Both the position numbers and the translations under genes were made by a program. The notes under the pieces are model-generated. The model saw only the letters and a list, made by a program, of their open reading frames with translations, searched no databases and had not been told where the DNA came from. A stretch of DNA of 64,000 bases, taken from the NCBI RefSeq assembly GCF_947492455.1, contig NZ_CANLNB010000003.1, forward strand, positions 310,001 through 374,000. The letters are read 5' to 3'. The DNA comes from an uncultured Aliiroseovarius sp. Lineage in GTDB: Bacteria > Pseudomonadota > Alphaproteobacteria > Rhodobacterales > Rhodobacteraceae. Shown one piece after another: positions 24,031 through 33,261 of the stretch. Each line of letters starts with the position of its first letter. The stretch's first letter is position 1.

Positions 24031-25923
24031 ATGTATGAATTTGGATCGATGTTCGATCGGGACGCTGTTGAAGCGGAAATGACGTGGGAGGCGCGGGACA
24101 AACCCCAGACGCTTTACCAGATGCTCGAGCGCACAGCGCGTGCTTTCCCGGACCGTCCTGCGGCCTCGTTCCAGATCACGTCCGGCCCAACGGACCCCAA
24201 GGAAACCGTGACGTGGCAGCAGATGCTGGACCGTTCGGTTCAGGCGGCAAACCTGTTCCGCTCGCTGGGCATCGGCGAGAACGATGTGGTGGCCTATCTG
24301 CTGCCCAACTCGAACGAGACGATCTATACCTTGATGGGCGGCGGCATCGCTGGGATCGTGAACCCGATCAACCCGCTGTTGGACGCCGAGCAAGTGGCCG
24401 GGATCCTGAAGGAAACCGGCGCCAAGGTACTGGTGACCCTGAAGGCCTTCCCGAAATCCGAAGTCGCCCAGCTGGCGAATGAGGCCGTGGCAATGGCCCC
24501 GAACGTCAAGACGGTGCTTGAAATCGACCTGAACAAATACCTCAAGCCACCGAAAAGCTGGATCGTCCCGCTGGTGCGCCCGAAGAACCCGGTGAAGCAC
24601 AACGCCAAGGTTTTGGACTTCGTGGCCGAGATGAAGCGCCAGAACACCACGCTGGATTTCGAAGACAAGACCGATGACCGCGTCGCGGCTTACTTCCACA
24701 CCGGCGGCACCACCGGTACGCCGAAAGTGGCGCAGCACAAGTATTCCGGCATGGTCTATAATGGCTGGCTGGGCGCGAACCTGCTGTTCGACGAAAAAGA
24801 CGTCATCATCTGCCCGCTGCCGCTGTTCCACGTCTTCGCGGTTCACGTGATTTGGATGGCCTGCCTGATGTCGGGCGCGCATTTCGTGCATCCGACGCCC
24901 GCTGGGTATCGCGGTGATGGCGTGTTTGACAATTTCTGGAAGTTGATCGAGCGCTACAAGGTCACCTTCATGATTTCGGTTCCAACGGCCTTTGCAGCGT
25001 TGATGCAGCGCCCGGTGGATGCGGATGTCTCGACCTTGAAAACGGCGTTCTCGGGCTCGGCCCCGCTGCCGATCGAGCTGTATAACCGCTTTGTCGAGGC
25101 TACCGGCGTGAACATCGTCGAAGGCTATGGCCTGACCGAGGCGACCTGCCTTGTATCCTGCAACCCGCCCACCGGTGCGAAAAAGGTCGGGTCGGTCGGC
25201 GTGCCGTTCCCCTATACGGACGTCAAAATCCTGTCCTGCGACGACGCGGGAACCGTGCTGAAAGAACATGGCGTGGACGAGGTGGGCGAGATCTGCCTGA
25301 CCAATCCGGGTGTTGTCACGGGTGCGACCTATACCGAAGAGGCCAAGAACAACGGCCTGTTCGCCATGGACACGCATCTGCGAACTGGCGATCTGGGACG
25401 TCTTGATGAAGACGGCTATCTGTGGATCACCGGCCGCGCCAAAGACCTGATCATCCGTGGCGGTCACAACATCGACCCGGCCGAGATCGAAGAGGTTCTG
25501 GCGGGTCACGAGGCCGTCGCCATGGTCGGCGCCATCGGTCAGCCCGACAGCTACGCGGGCGAACTGCCCTGCGCCTATGTCGAGCTGGTTGGCGGTGCTC
25601 AGGTCACCTCGGAAGAACTGATGGCCTTTGCCAAAGAACACATCCACGAGAAAGCCGCCCTGCCGAAACATATCGAGATCTTGGACGAGCTACCAAAGAC
25701 TGCCGTCGGCAAGGTCTTCAAGCCCGACCTGCGTAAATCCGCCATCGCGCGTATCTATGACAAAGCGCTGGCCGACGCAGGCCACGCGGCTTTTGTTGCC
25801 GAGGTGCTGGACGACAAGAAACGCGGTCTGGTGGCGCGCTTGAAGGCGACCGGAGATGTCGACCATGAAGCCGTCAAGCATTGCTTGGGAGAGTTCACAC
25901 GTCCTTTCGAATGGATGGATTGA
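24031..25923 (+). CDS. Acyl-CoA synthetase, AMP-forming
   Basis: The 630-residue product is a full adenylate-forming enzyme. It has the P-loop-like YFHTGGTTGTPK (residues about 225-236), GYGLTEATC, TGDLGRLDEDGYLWITGRAKDLII and the C-terminal lysine region LPKTAVGKVFKPDLRK. It would activate a fatty or aryl acid to its CoA thioester. AGGATG and GGGAGG near the start act as the ribosome site. A terminator follows directly. Chain-length preference cannot be told. Confidence 0.9.
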   Translation: MYEFGSMFDRDAVEAEMTWEARDKPQTLYQMLERTARAFPDRPAASFQITSGPTDPKETVTWQQMLDRSVQAANLFRSLGIGENDVVAYLLPNSNETIYTLMGGGIAGIVNPINPLLDAEQVAGILKETGAKVLVTLKAFPKSEVAQLANEAVAMAPNVKTVLEIDLNKYLKPPKSWIVPLVRPKNPVKHNAKVLDFVAEMKRQNTTLDFEDKTDDRVAAYFHTGGTTGTPKVAQHKYSGMVYNGWLGANLLFDEKDVIICPLPLFHVFAVHVIWMACLMSGAHFVHPTPAGYRGDGVFDNFWKLIERYKVTFMISVPTAFAALMQRPVDADVSTLKTAFSGSAPLPIELYNRFVEATGVNIVEGYGLTEATCLVSCNPPTGAKKVGSVGVPFPYTDVKILSCDDAGTVLKEHGVDEVGEICLTNPGVVTGATYTEEAKNNGLFAMDTHLRTGDLGRLDEDGYLWITGRAKDLIIRGGHNIDPAEIEEVLAGHEAVAMVGAIGQPDSYAGELPCAYVELVGGAQVTSEELMAFAKEHIHEKAALPKHIEILDELPKTAVGKVFKPDLRKSAIARIYDKALADAGHAAFVAEVLDDKKRGLVARLKATGDVDHEAVKHCLGEFTRPFEWMD

Positions 25924-25946
25924 TCGGATTGGATCAGAATGGAAAG

Positions 25947-25971
25947 GGGCGGCCAGTCGGTCGCCCTTTTT
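25947..25971 (+). terminator. Intrinsic terminator after the acyl-CoA synthetase gene
   Basis: GGGCGGCC and GGTCGCCC form an 8-bp stem (one G-T pair) with loop AGTC, followed by five Ts. It is 23 bases after the TGA. Confidence 0.85.
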
Positions 25972-26121
25972 CATTGGCCTAACCTGTATCCCTCCGATCA
26001 CTTGGCTTGGATTTCATGCCTTTCGAAGGCAGGCCAACCCCATGCATTGATCTGGCGCATTGTGTCCGCCCGCACCGTGGGCAAACCTGTTAGGGTGAAA
26101 CGAGCTGGCACGGGAGAATGC

Positions 26122-28704
26122 ATGGAAGCACGCACGGTGAAGGCCCAAACAACCGGCCTGACGGGCGCCGAGGCGCAAGAGCTTCTGCGCCAGTATGGTC
26201 CCAACGTGGTCGGGGAAGCCAAGGCGACACCCGTCTGGGCGATCCTCGTGCGCCAGTTCACCGGGCTTTTGGTACTTCTATTGATCGTCGCAGGTTTGGT
26301 CGCATTGGTTCTTGGCGAGCGTGTCGACGCCATCGCCATCGGGCTGGTGGTCGTTTTGAACGGCGCCTTGGGGTTCGTGCAGGAATGGCGCGCCGAAACC
26401 TCGCTTGCGGCCTTGCGTCAGATGCTGTCGCCAAAGGCCCGTGTGGTGCGCGACGGTATTCCCGTTGAAATCCCTAGCCGAGACCTCGTACCCGGCGACC
26501 TCATTTTGCTTGAGGCTGGCGATCAGGTACCTGCGGATGCGCAGGTGATCTCGGCCGTCGCGTTGCGTGTGGATGAAAGTGTGCTGACAGGGGAATCCGT
26601 GTCGGTGGCCAAGTCCTCGGACGCAGTAGGGGACCAGAGCACCGTGATGATGGGCACTTATGTGGTCGCGGGACGCGCGGAAGGGATCATCAGCGCCACG
26701 GGGCCTCAGACGGCGTTCGGTAAGATCGCTACCCTGACCGTGTCGGTCGAGGATAAAGGCACCAACCTTTCTCGCCAGCTTGGGCGGTTGGGGCGTCAGT
26801 TGGGCGTTGTTGCGCTTGGGCTAGGCGGGGCCATTGCGGCGACGGGGATCTTGCTTGGCCGCGATATGTTAGAAATGGCGATGACGGGGATGTCGATGGC
26901 GGTGGCTATTATTCCCGAAGGTCTGCCTGCCGTTGTAACCATCAGTTTGGCCTTGGGCGCAGGCGCGATGGCGCGGCGCAACGCTTTGGTGCGCCGCCTG
27001 CAAGCGATTGAAACGGTCGGCGCAGCCTCGGTCATCTGTACGGACAAGACCGGCACCCTGACCGAAAACATGATGACCGGGGCGCTGTTATGGGTCGCCG
27101 AGCAGGACTATACCGCCGTCGGCACCGGATATGATCCCGCCGGACGGATTCTGCACGACGAGACCCCCGTGCGATACGGCGCGAATGCCGATTTGGATGC
27201 GGCGCTGGACGTGATGATTGGATGCAGCCATGCCAGCCTGCACCGGGAAGGGGACAGCTGGCGCATGGTCGGGGATCCGACCGAAGGGGCACTGGTGACA
27301 TTTGCCTATAAGGCGTGGACCCCGATGCCGGCCACTGCGCCCTTGGCGGAGATCCCGTTCTCATCTGAACGCAAACGCATGAGCATGGTGCGCGAAAGCG
27401 AAGGCGGGTTGATGCTGTTGGCCAAAGGTGCGCCTGAGCAGATGTTGGACGTCTGCGAGACGTGGCGCGGACCCAATGGCAGCGCGCCGTTGGATCAAAC
27501 CGCCCGTGCGCAGATCGAACAGAAATACGAAGACATGGCGGCCAAGGGGCTGCGGGTCATTGCGCTGGCGCATCGTCAGGTGGCTGACAAGCGGGTCGGG
27601 GACACGGGGCTGGAGTTCATCGGGCTTGTCGGCATGATCGACCCGCCACGCCCGGTAGTTCGGGACGCTATTCAAACCTGTCTGCGGGCGGGCATGCGGA
27701 TCATTATGATCACCGGAGACGGCCCGCTGACCGCGCGTGCGATTGCAGATGCCCTCGGCCTACCGGTCCAAAAGGTGATGACTGGGCACGAGTTGGAGGA
27801 CATCGACGACGCGACATTGCGCGAGATCCTTTCCGAACCCACGCTGTTTGCCCGCACCTCGCCCGAACACAAGATGCGGCTTGTCGAGGCATTACAGGCG
27901 CAGGGCCATATCGTGGCGATGACGGGCGACGGGGTGAACGATGCACCCGCTCTGAAACAAGCCGATATTGGGGTCGCGATGGGGATCCGGGGCACGGATG
28001 TCGCGAAAAGCGCAGCGGACCTTGTGCTTCTGGACGACAACTTCGCCACACTGAAAGGCGCAGTCAGCGAGGGGCGGCGGCAATTTGCGAACATCCAGCG
28101 GTTCGTGCGCTATCTGCTGGCCTCTAACGCGGGCGAGGTTGTGGCCATCCTGACAAACTTGGCGCTGGGCGGGCCGTTGATCTATCTGCCAACGCAAATC
28201 CTGTGGATGAACCTTGTAACCGATGGTGTGACCGCCTTGGCCTTGGGGTTGGAGCCGGGCACCTCGGACCAGATGCGCGACCCGCCGCGCCGCCCCGAGG
28301 CAGGCATACTGGACCGCAAAGCGCTGGGCATGATCTTGGCCTTTGGCACCTATACCGGGGCGGCCAGCCTGTATCTGTTCTATACCTTCATGCCCGACGG
28401 CACTGTCGTGGCACGGACGGCGGCCTTCAGCGGAATGGTCATTTTCGAGAAGATGAGCGTCTTTGCCTTCCGGTCTTTCTCGCAACCCTGCTGGCGGCTC
28501 GGCTGGTTCTCGAACCCCAAGCTGATCATCGCGCTGGTGGCGATGGTGTCTTTGCAAGTGGTCGCGATCTATTGGGCGCCGCTACAGCAGTTGCTGCGGG
28601 TTGCGCCCTTGGAGTGGGCGCATTGGCAGGCGATCATTTTGCTGGCGCTGCCGCTGATCGTGGTGCCTGAGCTGATCAAAACCGTTCGGATGAAGCGGGA
28701 CTAG
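26122..28704 (+). CDS. P-type cation-transporting ATPase (P2A-like)
   Basis: The 860-residue product has the N-terminal cation ATPase domain (TGLTGAEAQELLRQYGPNVV), the actuator motif LTGES, the membrane motif PEGLPA, and the phosphorylation site DKTGTLTENMM. It also has the hinge TGDGVNDAPALKQADIGVAMG and the C-terminal membrane domain ending with VPELIKTV. This pattern fits Ca2+/Mn2+-type pumps of the PacL/SERCA group. ATG 26122 is chosen since the family-specific start matches there. The stop overlaps the convergent ppsA stop by CTAG. The ion carried is not certain. Confidence 0.88.
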   Translation: MEARTVKAQTTGLTGAEAQELLRQYGPNVVGEAKATPVWAILVRQFTGLLVLLLIVAGLVALVLGERVDAIAIGLVVVLNGALGFVQEWRAETSLAALRQMLSPKARVVRDGIPVEIPSRDLVPGDLILLEAGDQVPADAQVISAVALRVDESVLTGESVSVAKSSDAVGDQSTVMMGTYVVAGRAEGIISATGPQTAFGKIATLTVSVEDKGTNLSRQLGRLGRQLGVVALGLGGAIAATGILLGRDMLEMAMTGMSMAVAIIPEGLPAVVTISLALGAGAMARRNALVRRLQAIETVGAASVICTDKTGTLTENMMTGALLWVAEQDYTAVGTGYDPAGRILHDETPVRYGANADLDAALDVMIGCSHASLHREGDSWRMVGDPTEGALVTFAYKAWTPMPATAPLAEIPFSSERKRMSMVRESEGGLMLLAKGAPEQMLDVCETWRGPNGSAPLDQTARAQIEQKYEDMAAKGLRVIALAHRQVADKRVGDTGLEFIGLVGMIDPPRPVVRDAIQTCLRAGMRIIMITGDGPLTARAIADALGLPVQKVMTGHELEDIDDATLREILSEPTLFARTSPEHKMRLVEALQAQGHIVAMTGDGVNDAPALKQADIGVAMGIRGTDVAKSAADLVLLDDNFATLKGAVSEGRRQFANIQRFVRYLLASNAGEVVAILTNLALGGPLIYLPTQILWMNLVTDGVTALALGLEPGTSDQMRDPPRRPEAGILDRKALGMILAFGTYTGAASLYLFYTFMPDGTVVARTAAFSGMVIFEKMSVFAFRSFSQPCWRLGWFSNPKLIIALVAMVSLQVVAIYWAPLQQLLRVAPLEWAHWQAIILLALPLIVVPELIKTVRMKRD

Positions 28705-31097
28705 TCCGCCTCGGCGCTCGCCACGTTGCTTTTCACGGCAAAGAAACTGTCTGGTGTGACCGAGATCGTGTCGATCCCCGCCTGCACAAGCAGCTTCGCG
28801 AACTCGGGATCGTTGCTGGGCGCCTGACCGCACAGCCCGACCTTTCGTCCGGCCGCGTGCGCTTTGGCGATGACGGTGTTGATCATCCACAAAACCGCCG
28901 GATCACGTTCGTTGAACAGATGCGCCAAGGCTTCGGAATCCCGGTCCACCCCAAGCGTCAACTGGGTCAGATCGTTCGACCCGATCGAGAAGCCGTCGAA
29001 GCGCTCGGCGAACGCCTCGGCCTCGATCACGTTCGACGGAACTTCGCACATCACATAGACCTGCAGCCCGTTCTTGCCACGTTCCAGTCCGTGTTCGGCC
29101 ATCGTTGCCAGCACCCGGTCGGCTTCCTCCACGTTGCGGCAGAAGGGGATCATGACGATGACATTGTCGAACCCCATCCGCTCGCGCAGGTGCCGGATCG
29201 CTTTGCATTCCAGTGCGAACCCGTCCTGATAGGCGGCGTCATAATAGCGCGACGCGCCCCGGAACCCGATCATCGGGTTTTCCTCGTTGGGCTCGAACTG
29301 GCGGCCGCCCAAGAGGTCGGCATATTCGTTGGTCTTGAAGTCGCTCATGCGGATGATGGTGGGGTTGGGATACCACGTCGCCGCAATCCGCGAGAGGCCC
29401 ATAGCCAGCTTCTCGACGAAATAATCCGCCCGGTCGTCATAGCCGCGGGTCAGGCGGTCGATTTCAGCGCGCACATCCGCGTCGGTCAGCGCGTCATAAC
29501 GGGTAAGCGCCAAGGGGTGCACCCGAACTTCGTTGTTGATCACAAATTCCATGCGGGCAAGGCCGACGCCATCCACGGGCAGGCGCCACCAGCGGAGGGC
29601 GGCGGCAGGGTTGGCGAGGTTCAGCATGACCTTGGTCTGGGTCGAGGGGATCTGGTCTAGCTCTCGTTCTTCGACGGTGACGTTGGCTTCCCCAGCATAG
29701 ATCACACCGGTTTCCCCTTCGGCGCAGGATACGGTGATGTGCTGGCCTGTATGCAAGATCTCGGTGGCATTCGACGTGCCGACAATCGCGGGCACGCCCA
29801 GTTCGCGACTGACGATGGCGGCGTGGGACGTGCGGCCCCCGTGATCGGTCACGATGGCGGCGGCGCGTTTCATGATCGGCACCCAGTCCGGGTCGGTGTT
29901 CGAGGTGACTAGGATCGCGCCGTCGACAAACTGGTCCAGATCCGTCACGTCATGGATCAAGCAGATCTCGCCCGTCGCGACTGAACTTCCCACGCTCAGG
30001 CCGGTCAAAAGCTCCTCGCCGGTATCGTGCAGCGTATAGGTCTGAAAGGCGCTGGCAGCGAGATTGGATTGGACCGTTTCAGGGCGCGCCTGCACCACGT
30101 AAAGCAGCCCGGTTTCCCCATCCTTGGCCCATTCGATGTCCATCGCGGTGCCGTAATGCGCTTCAATTTTCACGGCAGCGCGGGCCAGTTCAAGGATTTC
30201 AGCATCCGACAGCACAAAGCCCGTGCGTTCCGCCTTCGAGGTCGGAACATTCCGCACCGGCGCGCCTTGCTCGCGGCCATAGATCATCTTGATCTCTTTG
30301 GCGCCAAGCGCCTTGTGGACGATCGGGGTCAGGTCGTCATTGTCCAGAAACGACTTGTAGACTTGGTATTCGTCCGGGTCGACATGGCCCTGAACGACGT
30401 TCTCGCCCAGACCCCACGCCGCGTTGATCAGCACGACCTTGTCAAACCCGCTTTCCGTGTCGATCGAGAACATGACGCCCGAGCCAGACAGGTCCGAGCG
30501 GACCATGTGCTGCACGCCGACGGACAAGGCGACTTCGAGGTGATCGAAACCCTTCAGCTGGCGATAGGTGATGGCCCGGTCGGTGAAGAGCGACGCCAGA
30601 CAGGCCTTGCAGGCATCCAGCAGCGCGGCCTCTCCCCGGACGTTCAGGAAGGTTTCTTGTTGCCCGGCAAAGCTTGCGTCGGGCAGGTCTTCAGCGGTGG
30701 CCGAGGAGCGTACGGCGACGGCGGGATCAGATTGCCCGACACGCACGCCCAGCTCGCGATAGGCTGCGCGGATGTCCCGTTCGGCGTCTTCGGGCCAGAC
30801 CCCTTCGGTGATCGCGTCGCGGATCGTTTTGCCCGCTGTGGCCAGCGAGATCCGGTTGGCTTCAAGCTTGGGCAGGACCTCGCGCAATACGCGGTCCAGA
30901 CCGTTGGCCGCAATGAAGCTGCGATAGGCGTCTGACGTGGTGGCAAATCCGGGCGGCACGCGGATGCCGCGCTCGGTAAGTGACTGCAACATCTCGCCCA
31001 GCGAGGCGTTCTTTCCGCCGACTTTGGCAATGTCCGTGCGCGCAAGTTCGTCCAGCCAAATCAGCGTCGGCGACGTCGTCTTCAAGGCATCTGTCAT
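28701..31097 (-). CDS. ppsA: Phosphoenolpyruvate synthase
   Basis: The 798-residue product has the N-terminal ATP-binding domain (VGGKNASLGEML, VRSSATAEDLPDASFAGQQETFLNV), the phospho-His domain with GGRTSHAAIVSRELGVPAIVG, and the PEP-binding barrel with GSNDLTQLTLGVDRDS and VGLCGQAPSNDPEF. It makes PEP from pyruvate and ATP for gluconeogenesis. It has its own promoter region of 85 bases with an FNR-type box. It is convergent with the P-type ATPase gene (stops overlap). Confidence 0.95.
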   Translation of the reverse strand: MTDALKTTSPTLIWLDELARTDIAKVGGKNASLGEMLQSLTERGIRVPPGFATTSDAYRSFIAANGLDRVLREVLPKLEANRISLATAGKTIRDAITEGVWPEDAERDIRAAYRELGVRVGQSDPAVAVRSSATAEDLPDASFAGQQETFLNVRGEAALLDACKACLASLFTDRAITYRQLKGFDHLEVALSVGVQHMVRSDLSGSGVMFSIDTESGFDKVVLINAAWGLGENVVQGHVDPDEYQVYKSFLDNDDLTPIVHKALGAKEIKMIYGREQGAPVRNVPTSKAERTGFVLSDAEILELARAAVKIEAHYGTAMDIEWAKDGETGLLYVVQARPETVQSNLAASAFQTYTLHDTGEELLTGLSVGSSVATGEICLIHDVTDLDQFVDGAILVTSNTDPDWVPIMKRAAAIVTDHGGRTSHAAIVSRELGVPAIVGTSNATEILHTGQHITVSCAEGETGVIYAGEANVTVEERELDQIPSTQTKVMLNLANPAAALRWWRLPVDGVGLARMEFVINNEVRVHPLALTRYDALTDADVRAEIDRLTRGYDDRADYFVEKLAMGLSRIAATWYPNPTIIRMSDFKTNEYADLLGGRQFEPNEENPMIGFRGASRYYDAAYQDGFALECKAIRHLRERMGFDNVIVMIPFCRNVEEADRVLATMAEHGLERGKNGLQVYVMCEVPSNVIEAEAFAERFDGFSIGSNDLTQLTLGVDRDSEALAHLFNERDPAVLWMINTVIAKAHAAGRKVGLCGQAPSNDPEFAKLLVQAGIDTISVTPDSFFAVKSNVASAEAD

Positions 31098-31151
31098 GTA
31101 ACCCTCCCAAAGTTCATCGCCTATATGTTAGCCTATCGGCGCATATATGCG

Positions 31152-31165
31152 TTGATCCCGGTCAA
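31152..31165 (-). promoter_or_regulatory. FNR/FnrL-type box before ppsA
   Basis: TTGATCCCGGTCAA fits TTGAT-N4-RTCAA fully. It lies 55 bases upstream of the ppsA start, in the gap to speB. Directly beside it CGCATATATGCG (31140-31151) is a perfect 12-base palindrome. The pair suggests oxygen-dependent control of PEP synthase. Confidence 0.5.
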
Positions 31166-31182
31166 TGCGGGTTGCGACCGAC

Positions 31183-32031
31183 CTATGCGAGGCAGTTCGA
31201 CATCAGGCGATAGGTGATTTGGGCTGCAGTAAAGTCCCATGCCTCGTCACCGTTTGGCGCAAGCTCGACCACATCAAGCCCGACACAACGCCGTCCTATC
31301 AGGGCGCTTTCCACGATATGCAGCGCCTGATAATAGGACAGCCCACCCGGAACGGGGGTGCCGGTCGCGGGCATCTGGCTGGGGTCCAACCCGTCCACGT
31401 CGAAGCTGACATAGACCAGTTCGGGAAAGTCCTCGGGCAGATCGACCGAGAAGATGTTCTGCGTCACCAGCTCTTCCGCGTCGATGAAGACCACGTTGTT
31501 CTGCTGGCGGCTTTCAGCCTCTTGTGGGCATAGGGCGCGTACGCCGTATTGGGCCAGTCGAACGCCGTCTTCGGCCAGCATATGCATGACCGACGCGTGC
31601 GAGTGCTTTTCCCCCTGATAGGCGATGCGCAGGTCGGCATGGGCGTCGATCTGGACGATCCCGACCGGCTGGCCAAGGGCACGCATGACACCGGTGACGG
31701 CGCCATAGCTAAGCGAGTGTTCCCCGCCCAGCGTGACCGGAACATGGCCGGCTTTGACAACGGCCTCGGTGCGGGCGGCGATGCGTTCCATCACCTCGGG
31801 CAGGGGGCCGTCGCAATCCACAGCCGACTGGGTGAAAATGCCGTCGGCGCAGGGCTCAATGCCTTTGCACAGACGCTCAAGCTCGTTCGAGGCGTCGATG
31901 ATCGCGGCGGGTCCGTCCTTGGTGCCCGATCCATAGGACACGGTGCGCTCCAGCGGCACCGGAATGACGTGGAAACGCGCGGTGTCAGTACGCTCGGCCT
32001 CGGTCAGTTCGCTGTCCAGAAAAATGCTCAT
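31183..32031 (-). CDS. speB: Agmatinase
   Basis: The 282-residue product belongs to the ureohydrolase family, with the manganese-binding motifs GGEHSLSYG, DAHADLR and SFDVDGLDPS. It hydrolyses agmatine to putrescine and urea. Its start overlaps the end of nspC by 4 bases. As part of the speA-CASDH-nspC-speB operon, agmatine from SpeA is its obvious substrate. A guanidinobutyrase-like activity is the alternative, but the context argues for agmatinase. Confidence 0.9.
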   Translation of the reverse strand: MSIFLDSELTEAERTDTARFHVIPVPLERTVSYGSGTKDGPAAIIDASNELERLCKGIEPCADGIFTQSAVDCDGPLPEVMERIAARTEAVVKAGHVPVTLGGEHSLSYGAVTGVMRALGQPVGIVQIDAHADLRIAYQGEKHSHASVMHMLAEDGVRLAQYGVRALCPQEAESRQQNNVVFIDAEELVTQNIFSVDLPEDFPELVYVSFDVDGLDPSQMPATGTPVPGGLSYYQALHIVESALIGRRCVGLDVVELAPNGDEAWDFTAAQITYRLMSNCLA

Positions 32032-33206
32032 GAGAGGCGCTCCTTGAAGTCGTCATAGCCGAACTGTTTGATGATCTGCAGCGCGTCGGTTTCGCTGTTC
32101 CACAGGGCGATTGTGGGCAGGGGGACGCCGTTGAAGGTGTTGGTTTTCACCATCGAGTAATGCGCCTGATCGAGGAAGGCAAAGCGCTGGCCAATCTGCA
32201 GGGGCTGCGCCCATGTGTAGTCGCCAATCACGTCGCCCGCGAGGCAGGATGGCCCGCCAAGGCGATAGGTGTGGCCCGCATCGGCCTCGTCCAGAAGGGC
32301 GGGGCGATAGGGGGCTTCGATCACGTCGGGCATGTGGCAGGTGGCCGAAATATCGGTGATCGCAAGGTTCATGCCATTCACCGGCAGGTCCAGAACCTCG
32401 CCCACCAAGATGCCCGCGTCCAGCGCCACGGCCTCGCCGGGTTCAAGGTAGACGTCGATGCCGTATGTGGCGCGGATGTTCTGAATGAAGGCGATCAATG
32501 CCTCGCGGTCATAATCTGCGCGGGTGATGTGGTGGCCGCCGCCGAAATTGATCCATTTGAGGCGGGGCAGGTAGGGCGCAATCTTGGGTTCAACGGCGGC
32601 CCATGTACGGGCCAGCGGCTCGAAGCCCTGTTCACACAGTGTGTGCATGTGCAGCCCGTCAACGTCCTGCATGATGTCATCCGTCAGCAAAGATACCGGG
32701 GTGCCCAGACGCGAGCAAGGCGCGCAGGGGTCGTATTTGGGGATCTCGCCCTCAGAATGCTCGGGGTTGATGCGCAGACCGACCTGCACGCCCGCCGCCT
32801 GAGCCTGCGCCAGAAAGCGGTCTTTCTGGGCGGGGCTGTTGAAGATGATGTGGTCCGAGAGGCTGAGGATCTCGTCCATATCCTGCGCCTTGTAGCCCGC
32901 GCAGAAGGTGGCAACCTCGCCGCCATATTCCTCGCGACCTAGTCGTGCCTCAAAGATGCCGCTGGCGCAGGTGCCGCCCAGATGTGACCGGACCAGCGGG
33001 GCCAGCGCGAACATCGAGAACGCTTTTAGCGCCGACAACACATGCGCGCCCGAGCGGTCGGCAACGTCGGACAGGATCTTCAGATTGGCCTCGACCGCTT
33101 TTTCATCCACCACGAAGCAAGGCGTGGGGACGCGGGACAGGTCGAAATCGCGGAATGCGCCTGCATCTCCGGCTTGGGTTTGCATCAGTTCGGTCATTGT
33201 CGCCAT
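32028..33206 (-). CDS. nspC: Carboxynorspermidine / carboxyspermidine decarboxylase
   Basis: The 392-residue product is a fold-III PLP decarboxylase. It has the start FDLSRVPTPCFVVDEKAVEANL, the PLP-binding lysine in VLSALKAFSMF and FGGGHHITRADY. It removes CO2 from carboxyspermidine to give spermidine (or carboxynorspermidine to norspermidine). It overlaps speB by 4 bases. A hairpin separates it from the upstream dehydrogenase gene. Confidence 0.9.
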   Translation of the reverse strand: MATMTELMQTQAGDAGAFRDFDLSRVPTPCFVVDEKAVEANLKILSDVADRSGAHVLSALKAFSMFALAPLVRSHLGGTCASGIFEARLGREEYGGEVATFCAGYKAQDMDEILSLSDHIIFNSPAQKDRFLAQAQAAGVQVGLRINPEHSEGEIPKYDPCAPCSRLGTPVSLLTDDIMQDVDGLHMHTLCEQGFEPLARTWAAVEPKIAPYLPRLKWINFGGGHHITRADYDREALIAFIQNIRATYGIDVYLEPGEAVALDAGILVGEVLDLPVNGMNLAITDISATCHMPDVIEAPYRPALLDEADAGHTYRLGGPSCLAGDVIGDYTWAQPLQIGQRFAFLDQAHYSMVKTNTFNGVPLPTIALWNSETDALQIIKQFGYDDFKERLS

Positions 33207-33221
33207 TCCAGATGAAGGGTT

Positions 33222-33255
33222 AGGGGAGCGCCTGCTTGAGGACGGGCGCTCCCCT
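33222..33255 (-). repeat. Strong hairpin between carboxyspermidine dehydrogenase and nspC
   Basis: AGGGGAGCGCC (33222-33232) and GGCGCTCCCCT (33245-33255) form a perfect 11-bp stem with a 12-base loop, inside the 55-base gap. The minus strand runs to CCCCTAACCC without a U-tract. It may damp or stabilise transcript between the two genes rather than terminate it. Confidence 0.75.
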
Positions 33256-33261
33256 TAGTTC

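Noticed and set aside
23974-25671. 565-codon frame opposite the acyl-CoA synthetase gene
   Set aside because: It is antisense to a well-supported enzyme, with shadow-like composition (His/Arg/Gln-rich) and no known motif.
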